From Palsa-506 sp963786975 (GTDB lineage: Bacteria; Actinomycetota; Actinomycetes; Streptosporangiales; Streptosporangiaceae), in NCBI GenBank assembly GCA_963786975.1, contig CAWBBE010000008.1, positions 372,001-436,000 on the forward strand: a stretch of 64,000 nucleotides of DNA, in the 5' to 3' direction. This document shows, piece by piece, positions 1 to 8,119 of this stretch. Position numbers and translations under genes: made by a program. How positions within the stretch are numbered: the first letter of the stretch is position 1; the number at the start of each line of letters is the position of its first letter. Below the pieces are notes generated by a model that made no database searches, had not been told where the DNA came from, and was given only the letters and a program-made list of their open reading frames with translations.

Positions 1-358
1 GATGCCCGGCGGGCACCCACCAGCACGCCAGCTGCGGCTCGCCTGCCCGCTGGAACCATTCCCGCCGCCGCCGCAGCACCTGCCGGTGCATCTCGCCGAA
101 CACGAACGCGCCCAGGTGCCCGATGTCAGTCCAGACGGACAGGTTGACGATCACGCCAGCGCTGCCGGCCGCGTCCCACTCGAACGCCTGGATCGAGGTC
201 GCGTTGCCGTCCTCGGCCTGCAGCCGCCAGATGAAACCGGGCGCCCGGTCTGCGGCCGCGTTGACCGGGTCGAGTGCCGCCACGAACCCGGCCAGCTCGG
301 CCGAGTCCAGCGGGGCGCTGAGCCGTGCGATATTGACCTGCGCGAGCTCGAATGCCAT
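1..358 (-). CDS. DUF3291 domain protein, 3' end cut by window edge
   Basis: The reading frame starts at the ATG whose complement is at 356-358 and runs off the left edge without a stop, giving about 119 residues. The N-terminus MAFELAQVNIARL, the central motif GFIWRLQAEDG and the later stretch NLSVWTDIGHLGAFVFG are typical of DUF3291, a small ferredoxin-like (dimeric alpha-beta barrel style) family related to antibiotic-biosynthesis monooxygenase folds, with no assigned reaction. It lies just downstream of the PIG-L gene on the same strand with a 38-base gap, so the two could be co-transcribed. The C-terminus is not visible. Confidence 0.8.
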   Translation of the reverse strand, partial: MAFELAQVNIARLSAPLDSAELAGFVAALDPVNAAADRAPGFIWRLQAEDGNATSIQAFEWDAAGSAGVIVNLSVWTDIGHLGAFVFGEMHRQVLRRRREWFQRAGEPQLACWWVPAGH

Positions 359-396
359 CAGGTGAGTCTGCCAGTTCCGGCGCCTGGCGGCCGGGG

Positions 397-1107
397 CTAC
401 CCCATCGGATATCGGCGGAAGCCCACGGCGTAGTCGCAGCCGGCGCCCAGGCCGACGTAACCGGCCATGTTGCGCAGGAACTCGTCCGGGTCGAAGTCGC
501 GGCCGAGGCCGTCGAGATAGGCCTGGTGCTCGCGCAGCGAGGCGACGCCGGCCTCGATGGTGGCGGTGACGTCGGCGAAATGAGTCGGGTTGCCGGTGGC
601 GGCCACGTACGCGTCGCGGATCCCGGTCCAGGCCGGGCCAGCCTCGGCGAACACCCACTCGTTGGCCGCGTCCCGGCAGGCGTCCAGCACGGCGAGCCCG
701 ACCGCCCGGTGGTCAGCGTGATTGACCGGCCCGTCCTCACCCCAGGTGAGGTCGAAGCTCATCGTGATGACCAACTCGGGCTGCAGGCGGCGGAACGCGG
801 CGGCCAGGTCACGGCGCAGCGGCACCCCGTACTCGACCAGCCCGTCCTGGTGGTCCAGGAATTCCACGTCGCGCACGCCGACGACCGCGGCGCTGCGCCG
901 TTCCTCCGCCACCCGCAACGGCCCGACCTGGTCCGGCGGCAGGCCGGCGATGCCGGCCTCGCCCCTGGTGGCGAGCAGGTAGCCGACCTCCTTGCGCTGC
1001 CCGGTCCAGCGGGCGACGGCGGCGGCGACGCCATACTCCAGGTCGTCCGGGTGGGCGACCACGGCGACGGCCCTGGTCCAGTCTTCCGGCATCGGCTGCA
1101 TCGGCAC
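397..1107 (-). CDS. PIG-L (LmbE-like) family deacetylase
   Basis: 236 residues. The family uses one divalent metal, usually zinc, to remove N-acetyl groups from amino sugars; members include MshB of mycothiol synthesis and GlcNAc-PI deacetylase. The metal-binding AHPDD motif is at residues 18-22 and the second ligand motif HADHR at 130-134, so the active site looks complete. The GTG at 1107 has GGAGGAAGG close upstream; an ATG six bases downstream (1101) is an equally good start. The substrate cannot be told from sequence. It precedes the DUF3291 gene on the same strand. Confidence 0.88.
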   Translation of the reverse strand: MPMQPMPEDWTRAVAVVAHPDDLEYGVAAAVARWTGQRKEVGYLLATRGEAGIAGLPPDQVGPLRVAEERRSAAVVGVRDVEFLDHQDGLVEYGVPLRRDLAAAFRRLQPELVITMSFDLTWGEDGPVNHADHRAVGLAVLDACRDAANEWVFAEAGPAWTGIRDAYVAATGNPTHFADVTATIEAGVASLREHQAYLDGLGRDFDPDEFLRNMAGYVGLGAGCDYAVGFRRYPMG

Positions 1108-1197
1108 TGCCTTCCTCCCGTCCGGTACTCGCGCAACTCTCTCACGGCCACCCGGCCGGCCAGCAGCGCGGGAGCGCCGCCGGCCTGGCCGATCGGG

Positions 1198-1989
1198 CTA
1201 GCCGGCCGCTGGCCGGCCCTCCCGGCGGAACAGCTGCATCGAGCCGAGGGGCGAGAAGCCCGCCGTCAGCGCGGCGCGGAGGCTCGCCGCGTTGCCGGGC
1301 GCCACGGCCGCGACGACCAGCTGGCCGGACGGGATCACGCTCAGCGCGTCGCGGATCAGCCCTGCGCCGCCGCCGGCACCGCGGTGTTCTGGTTCGAGCT
1401 CGAAGCTGATCTCGGTGAGCCCGGCCAGGCCCTTGCTGAGCACGACCACGGCCGACCGGCGCCGCTCCGGGTAGCCGAGGACCCGGCGCCGGTCCCGGAT
1501 CCTGGCGGCGAACAGCACCCGGTGGTGCGTGGCCAGATCTGGCCGGTCAACCAGGCGCGGCGCGGCACCGGCCGGTCCCGCGACATGGTCGGGCTGGCCG
1601 GGCCCGGCCAGCCCGCGGGCGGCCATCAGCACGTCCAGGCTGTCGATCCAGCCGTCCGGCCCGGCCAGGGCCGCGATCAGGCGCGGGTCATGCGCGCCGC
1701 CGAGGCCATCGGCCCCGAGCTCGGTCAGCCGCCCGGCGGAGATATCCGGTGCCACCGCCAGCACCGCGTGCCCGGTGAACGCGATGATCCCCGCTATGCC
1801 CGGCCGCCACGGCGGCACCCGCCGCCAGCCGCCGTCCGCAGCCGGGAACCGGCCAGCGGCCGCATCGGTGATCAGCCTGGCGAGCGGATGCAGCTGCGGT
1901 GCCGAACCGGCTGGCTGCCGCTCCCCCGGCGGACGATCATCACTCAGCTGACGATCCTGCTGCGGCTCCGGCTGCATGGGCCCAACCAT
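1198..1989 (-). CDS. GNAT-like N-acetyltransferase domain protein
   Basis: Up to 263 residues. The C-terminal third carries the GNAT pattern: a GAGGGAGLIRDALS stretch resembling the acetyl-CoA pyrophosphate loop (motif A), followed by VAAVAPGNAASLRAALTAGF, the usual strand and helix ending in an aromatic. The N-terminal half is variable and rich in Ala, Gly and Pro. The first 30 residues are low-complexity, so an internal Met (for example at 1977) may be the true start. The acceptor substrate is unknown. It is divergent from the VOC gene at 2049. Confidence 0.65.
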   Translation of the reverse strand: MVGPMQPEPQQDRQLSDDRPPGERQPAGSAPQLHPLARLITDAAAGRFPAADGGWRRVPPWRPGIAGIIAFTGHAVLAVAPDISAGRLTELGADGLGGAHDPRLIAALAGPDGWIDSLDVLMAARGLAGPGQPDHVAGPAGAAPRLVDRPDLATHHRVLFAARIRDRRRVLGYPERRRSAVVVLSKGLAGLTEISFELEPEHRGAGGGAGLIRDALSVIPSGQLVVAAVAPGNAASLRAALTAGFSPLGSMQLFRREGRPAAG

Positions 1990-2036
1990 GCCAGGCCGGG
2001 AAGGCCGGCCCGGGCCGGAGTGTCAGACCCGGCCGC

Positions 2037-2042
2037 TAGCGT
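2037..2042 (+). promoter_or_regulatory. Candidate leaderless -10 box (TAGCGT) for the VOC gene
   Basis: TAGCGT fits the actinobacterial -10 consensus TANNNT and is followed after exactly six bases by the ATG at 2049. No Shine-Dalgarno sequence is visible, which together suggests transcription starting at or next to the start codon. The same spacing occurs before four other genes in the window. Confidence 0.45.
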
Positions 2043-2048
2043 CGTCGC

Positions 2049-2420
2049 ATGGACATGAAAGTCGAAGTCGTCTTCGTTCCGGTGACCGACGTGGACCGCG
2101 CCAAGGCCTTCTACGTCGACCAGGTCGGCTTCAACGCCGACCACGACGTGCAGGTCAACCCGGAGCTGCGGTTCGTGCAGCTCACGCCGCCCGGGTCCGC
2201 CTGCTCGGTAGCCATGGGCATCGGCATCACCCAGATGCCGCCGGGCTCGCAGCAGGGCGTGATGATGGTGGTCGAGGACGTCAAGGCGGCCCGCGAGCAG
2301 CTCGTCGGCAATGGCGTGAACGCCAGCGATATCGACGTCCAGCCGTGGGGCTCGTTCGTCACGTTCGCCGACCCCGACGGCAACACCTGGTCGCTGCAAG
2401 AACTCCCCCCGCGGAGCTAG
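2049..2420 (+). CDS. VOC family (glyoxalase/bleomycin-resistance fold) protein
   Basis: 123 residues. A single VOC module with the hallmarks VTDVDRAKAFYVDQVGF at the N-terminus and FADPDGNTWSLQE at the C-terminus, the paired beta-alpha-beta3 ends. Members are metal-dependent isomerases, dioxygenases or drug-binding proteins; this short, single-domain type is usually uncharacterised. It is a paralogue of the gene at 8778-9179, sharing the FVQLTPPGSACS-like segment. There is no Shine-Dalgarno; a leaderless start at the ATG at 2049 is likely. Confidence 0.88.
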   Translation: MDMKVEVVFVPVTDVDRAKAFYVDQVGFNADHDVQVNPELRFVQLTPPGSACSVAMGIGITQMPPGSQQGVMMVVEDVKAAREQLVGNGVNASDIDVQPWGSFVTFADPDGNTWSLQELPPRS

Positions 2421-2456
2421 CTGGCCCGGCTCGCCCGGGAAGACCCGGTCCAGGGG

Positions 2457-2472
2457 CGTTTCCGCGGAAACG
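2457..2472. repeat. Perfect 16-bp palindrome CGTTTCCGCGGAAACG
   Basis: A perfect palindrome lies 36 bases after the VOC stop and 136 bases before the next gene. It could be a short terminator stem without a U tract or a dimeric regulator site; sequence alone does not decide. Confidence 0.5.
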
Positions 2473-2607
2473 TCGCCGCGCCGGCCGGGACGGGTCTGTC
2501 ACGGTTGGGCCCGGCGGCTGCGGTGGGCTGCCGGGCTGCGTAATACTGCAGGGGCCTGCCGCGCGGGGGCCCGAGCCGATTCGCAGGCGTGAGCGAAGGG
2601 ACCAGCG

Positions 2608-3225
2608 TTGCTGCTCATCTGGGGTTTTCGGGCCTTCTATCGCACCGTTGGCCAGGGTGCATTCCACTGCCGCAAGTGCGGCGGCGACCGGGAGTACTGG
2701 CACCGCGCCGGGCGGCGGTTCGGCACCCTGTTCTTCATCCCCGTCATCCCGCTGACCAAGGCCGGCCAGCACGTGCAGTGCACGACGTGCCGGACGCGCT
2801 ACGTCATGGATGTGCTCAGCCTGCCCACCGCCGCGCAGATGCAGGCCGCGCTGCCGGTTGGCATGCGCGCCGCGGCGACGGCCATGCTGCGGGCCGGCGG
2901 GTCATCCAGCCCGGCCGCCAGGCAGCGCGCCGTGGCCGCCATCCAGGGCGCCGGCCAGCAGGACTATGCCGATGCCGACCTGGACTCCGACACTGCCCAG
3001 CCCTCCGCGGCTATCCGTGGTGCGCTCGGCCAGGTCGCCCGGCAGCTGACCGCGGACGCGAAGGAATGGTTCCTGGCCGAGACGGTACGGGTCGGGATGG
3101 CCGACGGGCCGCTGACCGGCCAGGAGCGGCAAGCCGTCCAGGCGATCGCCATGGACCTGGGCATGACCCGGGCACAGGCGATCGGCGTCGTGACCATGAC
3201 CGAGCAGGCTGCCCGGCAGAGCTAG
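2608..3225 (+). CDS. Zinc-ribbon protein with TerB-like C-terminal domain
   Basis: 205 residues. It starts at a TTG preceded by GAAGGG seven bases upstream. The N-terminus has two CxxC knuckles (C21/C24 and C58/C61) around a hydrophobic FFIPVIPLT segment, a zinc-ribbon arrangement seen in many actinobacterial membrane-associated proteins. After a variable linker, residues 110-205 form an all-helical domain with LTGQERQAVQAIAMDLGM that resembles TerB/tellurite-resistance-like domains. The function is unknown; a role as a metal-binding or envelope-stress adaptor is inference. Confidence 0.7.
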   Translation: MLLIWGFRAFYRTVGQGAFHCRKCGGDREYWHRAGRRFGTLFFIPVIPLTKAGQHVQCTTCRTRYVMDVLSLPTAAQMQAALPVGMRAAATAMLRAGGSSSPAARQRAVAAIQGAGQQDYADADLDSDTAQPSAAIRGALGQVARQLTADAKEWFLAETVRVGMADGPLTGQERQAVQAIAMDLGMTRAQAIGVVTMTEQAARQS

Positions 3226-3228
3226 CAG

Positions 3229-3248
3229 CCGGCCCGCGGGCGGGCCGG
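3229..3248. terminator. Short GC hairpin between convergent genes
   Basis: CCGGCCCG and CGGGCCGG form a perfect 8-bp stem with a 4-base loop in the gap between two convergent stop codons. It has no U tract, as is common for putative actinobacterial terminators, and could serve both strands. Confidence 0.5.
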
Positions 3249-3293
3249 GCGTCCGAAGCGGTCGGCGCGGGGCGCTGAGCCCGCGGGACGGCG

Positions 3294-3947
3294 TCAGCGC
3301 ATCGCGCTTGCGTACGGCCTGGGCTCGCGGCGCAGCCACTGCCAGAATGTCCGGCGCGGCGGCCGTGCCTTGATGTTGCCGCTGCCGACCTTGCCGGACA
3401 CGTCGACTCGCAGCGCCACCGGCAGGTCATGCCGCCACGGCGCGGCGACCTTGACGTTGCCGCTGCGGATGGCGACCTCGTCGGCGTCTATCACGATGCC
3501 CGGCTTCGTCACCAGGGTGAGGTTCCCGCTGTGCACTTCGGCGTCGATCTGGAGCCGGGCCGCGGTTAGCACTGCCTCGGTGAAGTCGAGCGTGACATTG
3601 CCGCTGGTCACCCGGACTTCAATCCGCTGCGGCACTACCCAGTGGCCGTCCCGCCGGATGTTGCCGCTGCGGCAGTCGATGTGCGCGACGTCCTTCGGCT
3701 GCGGCGGTGCGTCTACGTAGCCAGGGGCGGCTGGCAGATCGGCGGTCAGCGCGGCAAGCTCGCCGTAAGTGCGGGCGGTGAGCGCGATCTCGAGCCGTTC
3801 GTCGAGTTCCTCGGCGGTCAGCCGGCCGTCGCCCGCGGCGACCCGGAGCAGTTCCACCACCCGGTCCCGGTCGCCGTGGGACGCGCGCAGCTCACCTGGC
3901 CGTGCCACGTGATCATCGCGTCCGAGCGGCGATACCTCGCCCATCAT
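3294..3947 (-). CDS. DUF1707 domain protein with toast-rack-like C-terminus
   Basis: 217 residues from the ATG at 3947; the frame is open further upstream but that part is not family-like. The N-terminal DUF1707 domain contains ELRASHGDRDRVVELLRVAA, DGRLTAEELDERL and ALTARTYGELAALTADLP. The C-terminal part has repeated short strands (SGNVTLDFTEAVL, HSGNLTLVTKPG) like the DUF4097/toast-rack beta repeat, ending in RRTFWQWLRREPRPY. DUF1707 proteins are often small predicted regulators or envelope-linked proteins; the function is not established. A paralogue with the same FWQWL tail lies at 39159-39821. TACCCT six bases before the ATG suggests a leaderless transcript. Confidence 0.85.
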   Translation of the reverse strand: MMGEVSPLGRDDHVARPGELRASHGDRDRVVELLRVAAGDGRLTAEELDERLEIALTARTYGELAALTADLPAAPGYVDAPPQPKDVAHIDCRSGNIRRDGHWVVPQRIEVRVTSGNVTLDFTEAVLTAARLQIDAEVHSGNLTLVTKPGIVIDADEVAIRSGNVKVAAPWRHDLPVALRVDVSGKVGSGNIKARPPRRTFWQWLRREPRPYASAMR

Positions 3948-3953
3948 GCACAA

Positions 3954-3959
3954 AGGGTA
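3954..3959 (-). promoter_or_regulatory. Candidate leaderless -10 box (TACCCT)
   Basis: On the minus strand TACCCT is followed by six bases and the ATG of the DUF1707 gene, with no Shine-Dalgarno. This supports choosing the inner start at 3947. Confidence 0.45.
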
Positions 3960-4104
3960 AGGCCGTGGTGGCTCGCCCGGCACCCCCTGATGCCTGGATT
4001 GCGCTGCCTGCCAGCTTCCGCCGGGTCCGGTCTTCGGCTGGCACGGCCGGCCAGCGGATGCCAGGATCGAGCGACGGGCCGGCCCGGCCGCGAGCACCAC
4101 CCGC

Positions 4105-4140
4105 CAGCACCGCCGTCGATCCCAGCACCGCCGTCGATCC
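4105..4140 (+). repeat. Two perfect tandem copies of an 18-bp unit
   Basis: The unit CAGCACCGCCGTCGATCC is repeated back to back immediately upstream of the SDR ribosome-binding site. It lies in the 5' leader and has no evident coding role. Confidence 0.7.
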
Positions 4141-4174
4141 CCAGCCAGCCGTCGTCAGTTCCCGAGGAGTGACC

Positions 4175-4942
4175 ATGACCCTGTTCGACTTGTCTGGCAA
4201 GACGGCTGTCGTCACCGGAGGTACCCGCGGCATCGGCCTGATGATGGCGCGCGGGCTGCTGCAAGCCGGGGCCAGCGTCTACATCAGCTCGCGCAAGGCC
4301 GATGCCTGCGCCGCGGCGGCGGACGAGCTCGGGAGTTACGGGCCGGTGGTGGCCGTTCCGGCCAACCTGGCGACCGAGGAGGAGTGCCTGCGCCTTGCCC
4401 GCGAGGTCGGCGAACGCGAGCAGGCGCTGCACATCCTGGTTAACAACGCGGGCGCGACCTGGGGCGCACCGCTCGCGGAGTTCCCCGCGTCGGCCTGGGA
4501 CAAGGTGCTCGACCTCAACCTGAAGTCGCCATTCTTCCTGACCAGGGCCTTCCTGCCGATGCTTGAGACGGCCGGCACGCCGGACGACCCGGCGCGGGTG
4601 ATCAACGTGGGCAGCATCGACGGCCTGCGGGTGCCCGCGCTGCCTAACTACTCGTACTCGGCCAGCAAGGCCGGCCTGCATCACCTCACCCGGGTGCTCG
4701 CCCGTGAGCTCGGCCCCCGGCATATCACGGTCAACGCCGTTGCCCCCGGGCCGTTCGAGTCGAAGATGATGGCGGCGACGCTGCGGGCGGCCGGCGGCCA
4801 GATCGCCGCCATGGCTCCGCTGCGGCGCATCGGCCGTCCGGACGACATGGCGGGCGTCGCGGTCTACCTGGCCTCGCGGGCCGGCGCCTACGTCACCGGC
4901 GCGGTCATCCCCGTCGACGGCGGGATCGCCACCACGGTCTGA
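4175..4942 (+). CDS. Short-chain dehydrogenase/reductase (SDR)
   Basis: 255 residues with a GAGGA Shine-Dalgarno seven bases before the ATG. A classical NAD(P)-dependent SDR: cofactor loop TGGTRGIG at residues 14-21, NNAG at 90-93, catalytic Ser147, Tyr161 and Lys165 (YSASK). The sequence pattern, including the C-terminal GAVIPVDGG, resembles RhlG/FabG-like 3-oxoacyl reductases and glucose-dehydrogenase-like SDRs. The R in the glycine loop and the S-R-K after beta-strand 2 suggest NADP(H) preference (inference). The frame is open upstream, but the family start and ribosome-binding site fix the ATG at 4175. The substrate is unknown. Confidence 0.9.
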   Translation: MTLFDLSGKTAVVTGGTRGIGLMMARGLLQAGASVYISSRKADACAAAADELGSYGPVVAVPANLATEEECLRLAREVGEREQALHILVNNAGATWGAPLAEFPASAWDKVLDLNLKSPFFLTRAFLPMLETAGTPDDPARVINVGSIDGLRVPALPNYSYSASKAGLHHLTRVLARELGPRHITVNAVAPGPFESKMMAATLRAAGGQIAAMAPLRRIGRPDDMAGVAVYLASRAGAYVTGAVIPVDGGIATTV

Positions 4943-5076
4943 CCGCAGCCGCGGATGACCGCTGGCCAGCGGCGGCATGGCCAGCCCCGGCGGCGGCTAG
5001 CCCAGCGCGGGCGGGCGCACCGGCGCCAGCCGGTCAGCTCCGGCGCAGCACGGTGCCGGCCGTCCCGCGCGGGCTG

Positions 5077-5835
5077 CTATCCCGGCGGCGGGCCGGGCAG
5101 GTCAGGCAGCCCGAGGATGCCCAGCAGCTCGCGGAAATCCGTGATCGTGTAGTCGGGGACGCAGTCCTGGTGCACCTTCGTTCCCTGGTCAGAATCGAAC
5201 ATCACGGTCTTCATGCCGGATTCCCGCGCCCCGAAGATGTCACGGTGCATGTCGTTGCCGACGTACAGCGTGTGCTCGGCCGCCGTGCCCATCCCGTCGA
5301 GCGCGAGCTGGAAAAGCCGGCGGTCCGGCTTACGGAACCCGTAGTCACCGGAAATGATGATCGGGTCGAAGTAGTCGAGCAGGCCGACCTGATGCAGTTC
5401 GCCGAGCGCGTGCGCGGTCTGCGCGTCGGTGACGACGGAGAGCGGGTAGCGCTTGCGCAGCGCATCGAGCACCTCGCGGACGTACGGGTAGAGCCCCAGC
5501 CGGCAGCGCGAGATGCCGCGGGACATCTCGGCCAGGAACAGCGGCAGCTGCCCGATCTTCCCGGCCGGCAGGGCCCGGGTGAAGTCCGTCTGGTTCTCCG
5601 CGATGATGCTGCGCCAGATGGCAACGGCATCGAACTCGGGGTGCCTCTCCGGGCTGGCCTGCTGCTGCTCCTTCATGATCTGGAAATAGCGATCCCGGAC
5701 CTGGTGGCGGCGCAGCTCGATCCCCTGGTACGTGAGGAAGTGCGCCGCTGAGCGGAAGATCTGATCCATGCCTTCATCGGTAAGGATGCTGATCACGGTG
5801 CCGTTGAGGTCGAAAGCGACCGCTCGGATGTCCAT
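5077..5835 (-). CDS. HAD-superfamily hydrolase with Asn in motif I
   Basis: 252 residues. Motif I is FDLNGTV (residues 8-14) with the nucleophile Asp9, but the +2 residue, Asp in ordinary HAD phosphatases, is Asn11. Motif II VVTDA is at 134-138, the motif III lysine is in FRKPDRR (Lys169) and motif IV GNDMHRD is at 193-199. Family members remove phosphate or, rarely, halide from small molecules. The altered general acid/base suggests low phosphatase activity or a different reaction (inference). It follows the APH-like gene on the same strand, with a strong inverted repeat between them. Confidence 0.85.
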   Translation of the reverse strand: MDIRAVAFDLNGTVISILTDEGMDQIFRSAAHFLTYQGIELRRHQVRDRYFQIMKEQQQASPERHPEFDAVAIWRSIIAENQTDFTRALPAGKIGQLPLFLAEMSRGISRCRLGLYPYVREVLDALRKRYPLSVVTDAQTAHALGELHQVGLLDYFDPIIISGDYGFRKPDRRLFQLALDGMGTAAEHTLYVGNDMHRDIFGARESGMKTVMFDSDQGTKVHQDCVPDYTITDFRELLGILGLPDLPGPPPG

Positions 5836-5881
5836 GCGCTGCGGTCGTACTCCTTGCTCGAGAAGACGGGCGACCCGGTCA

Positions 5882-5930
5882 CCAGACTACGGCTCGCCGC
5901 CACCGGGTGGTAGCACGAGCCGTAGTCTGG
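5882..5930. terminator. Perfect 15-bp inverted repeat between APH-like and HAD genes
   Basis: CCAGACTACGGCTCG (5882-5896) and CGAGCCGTAGTCTGG (5916-5930) are exact complements separated by 19 bases that contain a nested CCACC/GGTGG stem. It sits after the APH-like stop and 47 bases before the HAD start, so it may attenuate or terminate read-through, or act as an operator for the HAD gene. There is no U tract. Confidence 0.6.
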
Positions 5931-5995
5931 CCGCGGGTCATCCTGCCGCGCGTCATCCTGGCCGGGCGACGACCCGTTGCCGGGACCCGGTCCGG

Positions 5996-7006
5996 TCAGG
6001 CGGCCAGCAGCAGCTTCTTCGCCCGCGCCACGAGCCTGCCGCCGTAGTCCCGGCCGATGTAGTCGTTCCGCGCGATCCGCAGCAGGTTGAGCGCCATGTA
6101 ATACGGCACCCGCGCGGTAACCGAGTCGAACGTCTGCTGACGGTCGCGGAAATGGCAGCTGTATTCCCAGAGGAAATGCGAGATGAACGGTTCCGCGCGG
6201 TGGCTGTCGCCGGTAGCGCTCATGAACGCGTGCTGCAGCTCACCGGCCACGCGGCCGACATCGAACACCCGGTCACCGCGCTTCATGCGCTCCAGATCGA
6301 TCGCGGCGACATCCATGCCGCAGCCGAACAGGAAGTTTGCCGGAGTGGCGTCCCCGTGCAGCCAGACCTGCTGGTCCTGCCACATCTGCGGCCGGTCCCG
6401 CCAGCTGGCCCGCAGGCTGTAGAACTCGTCCGCGTCCGCCTGCCCGATGCGGTGCGCCCGCTGCAGCCTGCCGACGATCGTGTCAAAGTACCTGCAGTCG
6501 GGATCGAAATCGACGCCGGCCCCGTTGGCCGTCCGGTCGTGCTGCGTGGCGAGGAAGTAAGCGAGCGCCTTCAGCCGCCAGTACAGGTGCGCGCTGTCCC
6601 CGTGCTGCGTCGCCCGCGCGATCGCGTGGCTGAATTCCTCGCCGGAATAGTATTCGACCGCCAGCACGCCGTTAATGTCCCGGCTGAGGCCCAGCGGGCG
6701 GATCACGTGGTGCGGTGACCCGACCAGGTCGTACCGGCGCAGCGTCTCGAGCCCCTCGTACTCCTGGCGCGCCATCCAGCCCGCCTTGTCCGGATCCGAT
6801 ACGAATCTGGGGCCGTAGAACTTGCAGATGATCTCGGCGTGGCTGAACTTCTCCTCGTATCCGTAGACCACGTTGCTGCCGGACAGCCGGAAGACGCGGA
6901 AGGCAGGCTGCGGCTCGTGCACGCCCATGCGCTCGCGGATTATCTTGCTGAGGAATTCGTGCAGTGGGTCATCGCCCGCGACGTACCCGACGTACTTACC
7001 GTTCAT
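5996..7006 (-). CDS. APH/choline-kinase-like phosphotransferase
   Basis: 336 residues. It has the protein-kinase-like fold of aminoglycoside and choline phosphotransferases: likely ATP-binding Lys62 in IICKFYG, catalytic loop HGDATPANF (217-225) with the base Asp219 and Asn224, and the metal-binding AIDLE (235-239). It transfers phosphate from ATP to a small hydroxylated acceptor that cannot be identified here; antibiotic resistance is not implied. The ribosome-binding site is GAAAGG, seven bases before ATG. The neighbouring HAD gene on the same strand raises the possibility of a kinase/phosphatase pair (inference). Confidence 0.85.
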   Translation of the reverse strand: MNGKYVGYVAGDDPLHEFLSKIIRERMGVHEPQPAFRVFRLSGSNVVYGYEEKFSHAEIICKFYGPRFVSDPDKAGWMARQEYEGLETLRRYDLVGSPHHVIRPLGLSRDINGVLAVEYYSGEEFSHAIARATQHGDSAHLYWRLKALAYFLATQHDRTANGAGVDFDPDCRYFDTIVGRLQRAHRIGQADADEFYSLRASWRDRPQMWQDQQVWLHGDATPANFLFGCGMDVAAIDLERMKRGDRVFDVGRVAGELQHAFMSATGDSHRAEPFISHFLWEYSCHFRDRQQTFDSVTARVPYYMALNLLRIARNDYIGRDYGGRLVARAKKLLLAA

Positions 7007-7336
7007 CGGGCGGCCTTTCTCGCGCCGGTGCCCGCATTGCGGGCGCCGTGCCGTGTGCCGCAGGTATCCGCGGCAAGCGAGATCTGCCCCGTCTGCCCTG
7101 GAGCACCCCAGTCCATTCTGAGCCCCCGGCCATTGGCGCGAGCCCCCTTTCTTGTCGCACCGGCCTGGGCTCTAACGTGCGCTGGCGCCTTGCCAGGTCT
7201 CCCCCAGGCCTTACGTAAACAGAGGCAGACCACTGGGAACAGATACGTCCCTTATCGGCGCCGCCAGCGCCATTCCCCGGGCCGGCCGGGCGCTGCCGGC
7301 GGCCGGCGGCCGGCGGCGTGGAGGATAATCCGGCAG
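7007..7336. other. Gene-free divergent promoter region
   Basis: 330 bases between the divergent APH-like and VIT-type genes, holding no supported gene. It contains the 8-bp palindrome TTACGTAA at 7211-7218, a possible regulator site, and must carry both promoters. Confidence 0.5.
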
Positions 7337-8095
7337 GTGAGCGAGGAGATACGAGAGCCGGCTCGCGCGGTCGGTGCGGCGGCGCTCGCCGCCGGGTGGT
7401 CGCACCGGCACCGCGACGTCTCCGGCGGCTGGCTGCGGCCCACCGTGTTCGGCGCGGTCGACGGGCTGGTGACGAACGCCTCGCTGATCGCCGGACTGGG
7501 CGGCGGCGGCGTGCCGGCCCGCACGGTCGTGCTGACCGGCGTGGCCGCGCTGGTGGCCGGGGCGTTCTCGATGGGGACCGGCGAGTACGTATCGGTGACC
7601 AACCAGAACGAGCTGGTGAACGCCGAGGTCGCCGTCGAGCGCCGGATGCATGCCCGGTTCCCGGCAGCGGAAAAGGCCGAGCTCGCCGATACGTTCCGCG
7701 GTTATGGCGCCGACCCGGATACCGCGGCCCGGATGGCTGAGGCGGTGTCGCGGGATCCGGATACCGCGCTGCGCGTACACACCCGCGAGGAACTTGGCGT
7801 GGATCCGTTCGAGCTGCCCTCTGCGGTGCTCGCGGGCGTGTCGTCGCTGGTCGCGTTCTCGCTGGGGGCGCTGCTGCCGCTGCTTCCCTACCTGGCCGGG
7901 CTATCCGGGCGATCCGCGCTGGCTGCTGCACTGGGCATCGCGGCGGTAGCGCTGCTGGCCGGCGGGATGGTCGTCGGACGGCTCACCGGCCGCCCGCTGC
8001 TGCGCTCCGGCCTGCGCCAGCTCGCCCTGGGCGCGTTCGCCGTCGCCGTGACGTTCAGCGTGGGCAGCCTGATCGGCGGCCAGAGCATCTGGTAA
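7337..8095 (+). CDS. VIT1/CCC1-type transporter family protein
   Basis: 252 residues from GTG 7337. The segment RPTVFGAVDGLVTNASLIAGL matches the first helix of VIT1/CCC1 iron/manganese transporters, followed by a helix ending FSMGTGEYVSVTNQNEL, a cytosolic acidic stretch of about 80 residues (membrane-proximal metal-binding region in the family), and three more hydrophobic helices (VLAGVSSLVAFSLGALLPLL onward). Five helices in total is the family norm. These proteins export Fe2+ or Mn2+ from the cytosol. GGAGG lies somewhat far upstream of the GTG, so the exact start is uncertain. Confidence 0.85.
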   Translation: MSEEIREPARAVGAAALAAGWSHRHRDVSGGWLRPTVFGAVDGLVTNASLIAGLGGGGVPARTVVLTGVAALVAGAFSMGTGEYVSVTNQNELVNAEVAVERRMHARFPAAEKAELADTFRGYGADPDTAARMAEAVSRDPDTALRVHTREELGVDPFELPSAVLAGVSSLVAFSLGALLPLLPYLAGLSGRSALAAALGIAAVALLAGGMVVGRLTGRPLLRSGLRQLALGAFAVAVTFSVGSLIGGQSIW

Positions 8096-8119
8096 CGCGA
8101 CGGCTGGGGGCGCCCGGTG

